A DNA stretch of 64,000 bases, taken from Bretschneidera sinensis (Eukaryota > Streptophyta > Magnoliopsida > Brassicales > Akaniaceae). The stretch is taken from contig CM043698.1 in assembly GCA_023935145.1 (NCBI GenBank), forward strand, positions 60,116,001 to 60,180,000. The letters are read 5' to 3'. The notes below the pieces were generated by a model that saw only the letters and a list, made by a program, of their open reading frames with translations, ran no database searches and was not told the origin of the DNA. Position 1 is the first letter of the stretch, and each line of letters opens with the position of its first letter. Positions 11,201 through 23,200 of this stretch are shown here, one piece after another. The translations under genes and the position numbers were made by a program.

Positions 11201-14200
11201 CTCTACAGTTCAGGATCTTACTTCTGTGGAAATAGATGCTGTTCCCCAGGCATAAGAAATAATTGTAAAAAATGTAATTTGAAATCGTGACATTCTTGAC
11301 ATTTTACATGTGAACTGCATGTGCAGCATGGATAGTTTAGTTTAACCATTTAATTATCAAATTTTCCTATTAGAAATGTTATCATGTAATACACTTTGTG
11401 TGGTTAACTGTAGAGAAGAACCTTCTCATTGATATTCTAGACCTCTTCCAGGAAGATTTTGATTTACACTGGCTGCCATAGGTTTTCTTTCCATTTGGCA
11501 TTTATATTACCCTTGACATTGAAAACTCTTATCATTCCCATAGCTAATTGGATTTCTTCATTTTATACTTTACTATTTTTGATAATTCATCCAGTGTTGC
11601 ACATTAATTCCTTTTACTTTCCCCTGCCCCTTTTTTCTCCAGAATCGATATGTTGTTGGTGCAAGCCAAGTGCAGTCATCTTCATATCTTTCCTCAACCA
11701 CTGGGTCTGATGCTGTGTCATGGATGATGCATAGGGTGGATAATCACCCCACGGAGAATGGAAATCTTTCAAATTCCGGTTACCATCATGAGCAGCATTC
11801 TGAGCCAGCTGCAAGAGGCATTCAAGATGGAGCAAATGTGGCATCCTTTGCTAGTTCATCAAGTTCAGGAACAACAAATGTAGCTCAAAATTACAGCGGC
11901 TATGCATCATACCCGAGTTCTACTGATCCATATGGTTATGGAAGCACAGGATACCCAGGTTACTATAATGGCTATCAGCAGCAACCTAACTATTCATATT
12001 CTCAGACCGTAGGAGCATATCAAAACACAGGTGCTCCTTATCAGTCTCTTTCCTCATTTCAGAATACAGGGTCTTATGCTGGGCCTGCAAGTTATTCAAG
12101 CACTTACTACAATCCTGCTGATTATCAGACTGCTGGAGGTTACCCGAGTAGCGGTTACAGTAATCAGACTACCTCGTGGAATGAAGGAAATTATGGAAAT
12201 TATACATCACATCCATATTCAAACTACACGTCAGACACAACTGGAACTTATAGTTCTAGTACTGCAACGCCAACCTCATTGCATTATCAACAGCATTACA
12301 AGAAATGGGCGGATTATTATAGTCAAACAGAAGTTAGTTGTGCCCCTGGAACAGAAAACTTGTCTGTTTCCAGTACATCTAATCAGGCTTGTCCAGTTAC
12401 TGGTGGAATTTCTACTTCAAACAGCCAGCCTGCTCAGTCTTTTGTTCAATCCTGGAGGCCAGACTCCAGTATATCTCAAGCTCCTTCGTTGCAGGTTTGG
12501 TTTTTCCTTACTAAAAAAAAGGTTTGAATTTTATTTTCAGGAGTTGTGCAGGAAATAAAATTTTTTTATTGTGATATGCATGCAATGCTAGACTTTGTTA
12601 TTACTATTATTTATTTGTTTTGCTGCTTCTTTTCCTTATTTATACCGTTTGGAACCTTTCACTCTTATGTGCTGTTTTACTTCTTATTACCCAAAAAACT
12701 AAATTCATTGATTGGCTAAATCAAGAAAGTTGCTCTGGGGTCAAATCAGTAGTCCTATCTTGTTACCCTCTTTACTTTTTCTAAAAAGAATATCTTTGCT
12801 ATTTTTAGCACCAAGTGGGCCTGTTATAGCCCTAAACCTTTTTTTTGACATTTAAGAAAGATATGATATTTTGCTTAATATTTTAGATTGCCAGTGCATT
12901 TAGTGGAAAACTCTTAGTTTCTTATGTAGCCAACTTTTCATTAGTGTGTATGAGAATGAGAAAGTGGGGTCTGAGGAAGGGTGATTAGGACCTGTTATTG
13001 ACTTTCAACCTTTTTGCATGAGATTGTCACGGACAAGACTTCGATCTGCTGACTTGTGCAAGGGTGTTCAAACTCAAAGTTAGGAATTGTCAGGAGAAGG
13101 TTTTAAGAATGGTGACCCCTTCTGGAAGTCATCAAACATATACATTTCTGGTTTCTGCATAGCTTACTTATTCAAATGCTTAAGCAGAGCTGAGTAATTT
13201 TTTTGTTAAAAACTATTTACGTGCTTGGGCATCATGGCCAGTGGCGGAGAGAAGTGGTCATTTTTATGATAATGGAAAACCTTTTGGAGTTATTAATGAG
13301 AAGGAAAAATGTCTTTTTAATTGAATGGCTCTCTAGTGGTGGTAGTGGGAAGTTGTATCCTGTATCATATTGTACAATGATGGAATTATGATCCTGCTGA
13401 ATGAGAATTTCTCCTGTAAGAAAGAGTCAAAATATATTGAACTGTACATATTGGATAAAAGGTGCGTTATGCTTTCCTTTTTTTTTTTCTTTCTTCTTTT
13501 GTTTTTGGGTGTGGGGTGGGCGGTGGGGTGAGTCGGTGGGAAGAAAAGATAGCATTCATGCTCAGAGATGTTAGGCACATGATAGATAAGCCCGTTCAGC
13601 TGTGTAGGAATTACAATCGTGCTGGTTTTATGAAATAGGTTTTCTTTGTGAGTAAGTGTTAGTTGATACATGTAATCCTGGCATTACTTGGTTTTTAGCA
13701 GTTTTAATTGAATTGTTTCTTCATTAATTAAATTATTTTCTATAAAGATTAATTAGTAAATAATTTAGTTAATTTTCCTTGTTCTTTGTCAGCCTGGTTC
13801 AACAGTTAGCGGTGCTCATGATAGTTACTGGAGGCATGGTGCTCCAAGTTTTCAAAATCACAATGCTAGTCTTACACAACCACACTACCCAAATCCTTTG
13901 GATCCAAAACCTTCTTATGATAACTTTCAGGATAAACAGAATGCTGCATTGCCCCACGGACTGAACTCTCAACATTCTGCTGCTCATCAGGTGCCTCAGA
14001 GTTATCAACCGCCTGCTCAAACAGTTCCATCGTTAGATATACGAAGGGTAAGCAAACTGCAGATTCCGACAAACCCTAGAATTGCTTCAAATTTTCCCTT
14101 GGGTTTATCAAAAACCGATAAGGATAGCTCTACAGCCAGCACAGCAGAAAAACCTGCATATATCAGTGTTTCGCTACCAAAGCCTAATGATAATACTGCT

Positions 14201-17200
14201 GATTCTATACTTAAGGTGAGATTCTTGTTTGGGTTTACTTGCCTATATCAGAACTAACTTTTCCGGAATAATCTGCGAGATTTACTGTCGAGAATTAAGT
14301 TGCGAATTCTGAAATTTTGAAGTACCCTAGGATTAACATTTGCATGTCAGACCCACGACCTGTGATTCTCACTCTACTTATAGAAATGTTCAGTTGACTA
14401 AATTGCTTTAGTTTCCTAATAATGTGCTGCTTGATTATGGCACTATAGTAATTTAATGCTATGCATTTGGTGCACTTGAGTGGCACTTTATGAATGTTGA
14501 TTCTGTTTAGGCTATGTGACTATAAATTCTTAACAAAACTAGAAATTTTGACTACAATTTGTACCATTAGTAAATTCCTGAACCCCATATATATGTTCTT
14601 TCTGGGAATATATATACCTATGCTAAAAAAAAGTGGCTAATGGATATTGCTCTGTTTGCAGGAAGAATATAATTAGCAAGTAGAATGAATGATGTAGTGC
14701 CTCATATATTGGTGGATAACTATATACTTGCATGTCACAATTTTGTCTAGATGTTATTCCATTTTCATATTTTTAATCAATTTTTAAATGTGTCTGTGCG
14801 CGTGCAAAGCAAGTTTGCGTGTGCTAAGATGCTAAATTCTATATTCATATGGTTAATTTCATAATATGTTTAAGGGATGTGAATGTGCACTTGCGTCCAT
14901 GTGTTTTTGAGCATGAATTTCGGACTAAAACGTCTTTTTTCTGGTAAATAAATTAACATCATATAAATATTTTCAGATAGCTGAACTCTACTTCTAACTA
15001 AACATAGATTGAGATAAATGCATGGAGATAGTTTCTTATTGCGTGGTTTATGAAGTAATTAGGTAATTTATTGAATAAAATAAGAATTCAATGCTTGTTT
15101 GACAACGCAAAACATAAATTTGCTTGCTAATCTTGGTTTGCATCTTGTTTTGTAGATATCTTTAACTGCCCATGTCTGACAAAATACCGTGTAATAATAT
15201 TCTGGGCAACATATAAAGTAATAAAGTTTTCTTGAAAATATTTCCCTTAATACCCACCAGAATGCACATGCTGAGCCCTAAGTTGTTAATCATTCACTTA
15301 TTAATAAATAAAGGGTGTATCCTAAGTCGACTATTCATTCAATATGTAGATAAAAATTCAGGGGTGTGGTTTGTGAATTTTTAGGGAAAAATAGAAAGAA
15401 AGAATCACCTGTCTGCATAACAAAACTTGAGCAAAGACGAAACATCTTCCCCCTCCCCCCCCCCTTTTTTGGAGGTGGGGGCGGGGCGGACTGAGGCAAT
15501 CCAATTCTTTTGTTTGGTGAAAATTGTCGATTTAAGTGTAGACACATAAATTTAAGGGAAAATATTATTTTCAAATCCGTATTATTTATGCGTAAATTTG
15601 CATAAAGGGTTACGTATCTAAGAAAAAATTTGCATAAAGGGTTAGCTAAGAACGGCCGGATGCTACCATTGTCACTGCCATCTCCATTGCTGCTATCACT
15701 ACCACCCAGTCTATGTCCAGTGACAGACAGAGTTGCAACTCAGGGGGGCAAAAGATTTTAAAATAAAATTACCATTTGAATCAAAACTATATATATATAC
15801 ACACTTTTTTATTATTTATCATCATTAGAATTGAGTGCTCATAAATGCAATAACAATAAAACTTGAGATAGAAGCTTTTCAAAAACATATAAAGAGACTA
15901 ATTAGCAGAATGTCCTGTAGCATAATTTTCTTGTTAACAATTTAGTAGTAAATAGATTAAATCAGATCTAACGAATATCACAAGATTAAGCCTCCGTTTT
16001 CACCCACTTTCTCATTTTACTCAAGTTTTTTCCTTTTTCATGTAAGAGAACATTCAAACAATGGTTCATAGCTTTTATGTATGCTTTATGATAATAAATA
16101 ATTTGATTTTGATAATCTATACTGATTCTTCTCTCGCCTTCTCATTGATATAATGAAGTCCATTAACATATTACTATTTTAAATTAATCCAAGTAATTAC
16201 TTAAGATAATCACCATCATGAAGAACTTCTCAAAAATTTAATAATAATAATCATTGAAAAAATTCCCAATTTTTTCGTTGAATTTGTGGGGACAATAAAG
16301 AAAATACTTTAAAATCCCTTTATTAATTCTAATAAAACTCAATTTTTCTTGAATTTCCCCCACTCAAATGCACATGGCTTGGCCACTGATGATATCTTGC
16401 ATTGGCACACCATCTCCTTTCAATACGACCATTTCTCACCACCACTTGTGCCATTGATATCACACAATCACAATTTTCCAGTTTGGAACTGTGTTTTCTG
16501 CCAGCATATGAAATCAGTTGTCGCTTCGTCACTAGCCAACATACATAATCACCGCCTGTTGTACCTTTGATATCAACCATTATAATTTGCCAGATTTAAA
16601 CTGTCATATGCTGTTGCAACTATCTGTGCCGCTAAATGTTGCATGTTGTGGCTGCTTCCACCACCCCTACAAGCATTAGCCATGTCTCCATTTAACTTGC
16701 TGATATCATAATGTGGTGATTACAATTCTGGTGTTATATGATATTAAGTCCAAACTATTTTTTTCCCTGTAAGCATGTAAGTTGGAATTCTAACAGCTCA
16801 TCCACACAATAGATGTTGAACTCCACGTGTTTTCATTTTAGGATATGGGGTTCATTGATTTGGAAAATTTAAGGGTTCAAGTCAAATTCTTGATTAAAAT
16901 GCATTCTGATGCACATTTGAGGTGAATAAAGTGTGATTTTATTGGGTGGAATCCCCAAATTTCCACGAGCAGTTTTGTGTTGAGTTTGTGAAATTGGCAT
17001 GTCTTGCACTGAGTTATACTTATTGTCTGTCATAAGATGAATTTGCAACAGTTAGGTTATTTTAGGTATAAGTACTTCGCATTCACTTTCTGCCAGAGTT
17101 ACTTTGAGAAATATATGGATGTAAAGGAGAATATTGAAAAGAAGAGTAAGAATTAGTTCTTATTTAGCTGTCTTGACATTGGAGGTATCACAGTATATGC

Positions 17201-20200
17201 AGGTGTAAAGGGAGATGTGGACAGAATGACACTTGTGATACAATATCAAGGGAGGTGTTAGCTTGTAGAGCTGAAAGTTCTTGGACAGGTGGAAATTAGA
17301 TTTTGTATGATGGACAGCTGAAAGTTCTTATTAGATTTTGTTGAATATAAGTATTGATACGAGGGCTAAGACCCTATTGAAAAAGAAAAGGTGGCTTCTG
17401 TTTTGACCTTTTGGCATAGGGGAAATTTTGATGTAAATGAGATAGACATACTTAATTGCATTGAATATTTTTCTTCTAAGTGATAGCTTTGTGTTGGTTG
17501 GCACCCTTTGGTGTCCATAAATGATCTTTTTGTTATAAAAGAACTATTTTGTCCTCCCATGTGATTATGCCCTTGAATCTATTTGAACTGTAATCTCCAT
17601 TAATCTCCATACCCTTGTGATTGTGGCCAAGTTTGGTATGGAGTCTAATGGGTGGATTTCTAAGGAGGGAAGGGGGGCTTATTGTGTGGGGGTTTGGAAA
17701 TGGGTCCGGAAAGAGTGGGATAGCTTCCTTCCTTGGGTGTCTTTCTTGGTGGGTAATGGTGGAAAGATTCGGCTTTGGCATGACTCTTGGTGTGGAGATT
17801 CTCCCTTGAAATCCCAATTCCCGGATGTCTTTGCTCTTTTCCGGGACAAGGATGCCCTTATTGGCTCTTGTTTCTTCTTTTCCAATGAGATGGTGTTTTG
17901 TTTTGTTCCCTTTCATTGAAATGTCTATGATTGGGAGCTTGATGAGTGTTGGGAAATTCTTTGAGACTTCATATCAAATTAAACTTGACTTGTCTAAAGA
18001 AGATATGGTAAGTTGGAAGTTAAATCCGGAAAAAGGCTTTGCGGTGAAGTCTTACTACAAGATTCTTCCTGATGATTTTCCTTTGGTTGGTTCCTTCACT
18101 TTTCCTTGGAAAGCCATTTGGGTTCAAAGGGCCCCTAAAAAAGTTTGTTTCTTTGCTTGGGAGGCATCGTGGGAGAAGATTTTAACTATTGATAACTTGC
18201 AAGGAAGAGGAAGAATCCTTGCTAATAGATGTTTCATTTGTAAGGAAAGAGCAAGTTCGTTTCTCATCATTTGTTGGAGTGCTCTTTGGCTCAAAGCCTT
18301 TGGGAGATGGCTTTTTGTGTGGTGGGTATTTATTGGGTGGTTGCCGGCATTGTTTAAGATGAACTTTGGGCTTGGAATGGTTTGAGAGCCCGTAAAGAGT
18401 TGAAAAAGGCTCTTTCTTTGATTCCCCATTCTATTTTTTGGCTTGTGTGGAATGAGAGAAATAGGAGGGCCTTTAACATTGAAGGAAGGTCCTTAGAGGA
18501 AATTCGGGATAGTTGGTTCAATTCGTTACGATTTTGGTTTAGGGGTAAACTCTGTGAATGAGGAAGAACTCGTAGAGTTTGTTTAGTTTAAATATACCTT
18601 TACTTATCAATAAAAAAATCTCCATACCCACTTTGACTCTTAAGTGAGATACTGTTGATACATTTGCTATATGGTCGATGCCCATTTTAATTTGTGCTGG
18701 AAATATTTTGAGTTAAACCTCTTACTAGCAGAGATTTGCATCATATAGTTTAATCTAATTGTTTGTTGTATTCTCATATATAAGTTACATTTCGGTGGTT
18801 TTCAGTTCTTTTCTGATGAAACTGGCGATTAATTGATATAGCAAGTAATGACCTTTTCTTTCTTTCTTTTTTAAATCTTTTTTGTTGCTTGCAGCCTGGT
18901 ATGTTTCCTAAGTCGCTACGTGGGTATGTTGAGAGGGCTTTGGCTCGTTGTAAAGATGATAAGCAAAAGACAGCTTGTCAGAGTGCCCTGAAGGAGGTGA
19001 GTTAGCATCGTTTAGATGTTAAATCCAACAGCGAAAAAATGTAGAATCATGCAGTTCATTGGCTTTATGTTTTGATTAGTTTTGTTGGCATGATTGTTAA
19101 ATTTTCTATTTATCATTTTTGCTACTGGTATGTGACTGCAGATAATAGAATCTGTGACATGAAAGTGCACTTCAGGGTTTTTTATTATTATTATTATTTT
19201 TTTCTGTGGTTGGGTTTTTTTTTTTTTTGGGGGGGGGGGGAGGCTGGTACAGGGAAAGCACCTCAAAGTTTTTCAAACAATGAGAAATATTTAGTCTTAG
19301 TAAGTCACTCACCCAGATTAGAAGCGAGTGGGAAAGCACCTCAGAGTTTGGAGTACTGAATTCTGTTATCCACAGTCAACAACATGCAGCGTGATGAAGG
19401 AGCTAGTGCATGTGGTACTAATTTTTTTTTTTAAAAAATAAATAAGTAAGTGTATTCACTAAGTACACCAAAGCGGTGCAAACCCTTTTACAAGCCAAAA
19501 ATCTAAAATGTCTAAAAGGTTTTCATATGTGGTACGCATTTCTTCTTTTGTAGTCACACGGCATCTTTTAATGGAGTATGTAATACACTAATACTATTTT
19601 AAATGAATCTGACGAATACTAAAATATAACATTTTATTTAAATTTACTAGAAATTGTTTTTCATCTGGTCATTTCAATTCACCTATCTATTTTATCAAGT
19701 TGAGAAGGAATTCTATTCTGAAGCTATGGTCGAATAAGCTCTTTAGACCTCATCTTCTAAACTCTTGTTGTAACATTTTCAATGTTTGGCATTGCACTTG
19801 TTTTGTTGGGCACTGGAGCTCCATTGACAGGATATTTTGATGCATGTAATGGTTACCTGTTTCTGCTTGTTATGGACCTACTCTGCTTTGGTTTTCATTA
19901 CCAACCATATCAAGGCTTCTCCCCCTCTGCTTTCAGATAATTACCAAAGCAACTGCAGAAGGTACACTTTATACCCGAGACTGGGATACTGAGCCTCTTT
20001 TCCCAGTACTTAACACGGACATGTTCAATAATGAGTATGCACCTCTCTCTACCTATTTATCCATCTTTATTTTGCTCTTTTTTTTCATTGGATCATCCTT
20101 GGACCTTTTTAAATTGGTTATAGGATTGCTATGAGATGTTTTTTTTTTTTTAAATTTGAAATTAAGTTTTTCTTGTTCTGCTGCAGTTCACAGAGTTCGA

Positions 20201-23200
20201 CCCCTGTTTCTACGTCACCAAAGTACAAGAGGAGTCCTAATAGACGATCCAAAAGTAGATGGGAGCCTTTACCAGATGAAAAGTCAGTTGACAAATCGGT
20301 TTCAGTCGGTAGCAATACTGTAAAATTTGGTGGTTGGTTTCATATCAATGAAAAGGACAAAAAGGTATAATTTTATTTTTTTTCTTTCTCTTATGGCTTT
20401 GTTATACTGCCACAGAAATTTCCTTTTTTCTTTTTAAAACTTTTGTTGTTGTACAATGGGAGTTGTGGAATCCATTTTTGTTGTTGGGCAGCCAAAAAAG
20501 AAAAAGAAAGCAGTTGATTCTTATTGTTGGCTCTCTTTCATTTCAAATATTTTTGGTGTGTTTAGTTGTAGATAATGTTTTCTATTTTCGTGTAGATAAT
20601 TTTTTCTATTTTCTTATCTCCTTTTTCTTTAACACTCTCCTCAACAATTTTTACATTCTTAACATATTTGGAAAACGACTCTTCTTTGTTTTCCATCTTT
20701 TCAACATAATTTGGAGAACTTCTTTTTGTTTCTCATTTTTTTCCAATATTTTGTTGAAAATGTGAAAAACAAAGAAGTATTGTTTTCCAATTTATGTTAA
20801 GAATGTGCAAATTGTTGAAGAAAGTGTTAGGAAATGGAAAACATTTTCCACAACTGAACAAACCCTTTGTATTTGTGTCTTAGCACCTCTTATGAAAGCA
20901 TGAATCTGGTATAGATAATCTTGATCATTCTAAATGTGTGCAGCCTGCGGCAAATTCTGAGAGCAAGGTGGATGGCTTGAATAATTTCAAGTTTCCTTTA
21001 TCTGAACAAAAATCTACAAATAAGATTTTCCAGCGGGCAATTAAGAGGCAGCGTCTTGCTGATGGTCCCAATGCTGCCGATAATGGTGACACTTCAAGTG
21101 ATAGTGATAAAGAACAAAGTTTAACAGCATATTATTCTGGTGCAGTGGCACTTGCTAATTCTCCAGAGGAAAAAAAAAGACGTGAAAATCGCTCTAAGCG
21201 TTTTGAAAAAAGGCAAGGGCATAGAGCAGAAAATAATCTCTTTAAACCAAAGAATGCTAATGCTGGAAATTTGTACACTAGAAGAGCTACTGCCTTGGTG
21301 CTTAGCAAAAACTTTGAAGATGGTAGCAGCCGGGCTGTTGAAGACATTGATTGGGATGCACTAACTGTTAAGGGGACCTGCCAAGAAATTGAGAAACGTT
21401 ATCTGCGCCTTACTTCTGCACCTGATCCTTCCACTGTAATTATAAATATCTCATTTCATCATTGTCTTCTAGGCATTCTGATTTGGGGAAAATAAAATAG
21501 GTGATCAATGGTTGACATTATGTACGTGATGTAATTCATTTGCATAGACTTCTTTCTGCTTTACAGGTAAGACCAGAGGAAGTGCTAGAGAAAGCTCTGC
21601 TTATGGTTCAGAATTCTCAGAAGAACTATCTTTATAAATGTGATCAATTGAAGTCTGTTCGCCAAGATTTAACAGTACAACGGATACGCAATCAGCTAAC
21701 AGTTAAGGTATATTTGATACCTTGCATTGCTGTTGGAAGGATATGCAGTGGTTTCTGCCTCTCTTTTTTCTTGATCATTAGGTTTCTTCAACTTACTTTC
21801 TATTGCAACCACCTACATCTTCCCCCATCCTCTGGGATAAAATCTCTATGGTGTTTACATGTTATGCTTATGTTCAGGTTTATGAAACTCATGCTCGGTT
21901 GGCTTTGGAAGTTGGGGACTTACCCGAGTATAATCAGGTTGGTGGCCTTATTGCTGTAGTTGAAAATCATTTCCTTGTTTTTAAATCCTGAATGTTCTTT
22001 TATTTGTGGGATGTATTTCTAGTTCTTGATAAATTGTTAGATTATTTTCATGCATGCGATGGGGACTAGATTTGAGTCCTCATTGGTGGCCACCTTTTCC
22101 CTTTAGGTTACTTAGTTAAGGTAATATTACACCTTACTAAAGAGTAAAGAGTCCACATCTTTATCAGCTGTAGCCTCTTTTTTCAGTGATTAGATAGAAA
22201 AGGAAGTGGGAAAATAAGAAGAGATGCATGGTATAGTAATGTGGATAGAGTTCATTCAAGCTGGTTAATATATATGTACGATCCTGTTTTATTTATTCTG
22301 TTGGCTATTACTAGTCATAGGTTAAATAATGTTTATTACATGCCAAATGATTTGGAAATGTTTCTGAAATTGAACTCTTGCGCAACATGTGAGAATGCAT
22401 TGGCATCATGCAATGCAGTGTCTTGATTAGATGACTGGTACTGTAGAAGTATGCATATGTCATATTTGGAAGATTGCAGTTGAAATGTGTGTGATTTATG
22501 ATCTGGACTTCAATCTACATTTTTTAATGCCTTTAAAGATTTTGGAGTGTTCTGTGTCATCTTTTTTGTTGTAGTGTGAGTTAGGGTTTAGATGATGGAT
22601 TGAGAGAGTTGAGAGACGGGCAGAGAGGGAGGAGTAAAGTGAAAATAGAGTATTAGATATCCAACCCTAGGGCTGGTGTTATATATATATATAGGACATA
22701 CTGAAATTACTTAAATACCCGTAAACTTAATACTAAACATTTTTATTTTTGAGCCTTTCGTTTAACTTTAGTAATTATCATTGTTTTGCAGAGATACGAT
22801 GTTAATTTGTTATCATAGGATACTAGTTGCTTCAGTGATATGCCTTTTTGTTTGTGCCATGAACTAAATTATTTTTCAGGGTATTAGCTTGTAGCCTTTT
22901 ATAGCCTGAAATCTTGTTTGGATGCGAACTTTGAATTTTTGGTGTTCGGCTACATCTTGAAGCCATAACAAGTTCTCATGTATCTGCATGACAGTTTTAA
23001 GATTATTCTGGAATATAATCAATGTAATTCTTAAAGCCGTTTATATTTCCATCTAAGTTAGAGAGTGTTTTCTGACTTTCTTTTGTTTGGATTCAGTGTC
23101 AATCACAGTTGAAAATCCTTTATGCCGAAGGTATTGAGGGATGCCACATGGAGTTCTCTGCTTACAACTTACTTTGTGTTAATCTTCACTCTAATAATAA

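Noticed and set aside
14047..14215. Alternative splice donor at CGAAGG/GTAAGC inside exon 3
   Set aside because: The frame continues cleanly to the GTGAG donor at 14216 and the downstream text reads as protein, so the longer exon is preferred; the inner site could still be used in a minor isoform.
15448..15490. Poly-C/poly-T/poly-G tract as a regulatory quadruplex
   Set aside because: The tract sits at a repeat edge and homopolymer length may be an assembly artefact; there is no independent support.
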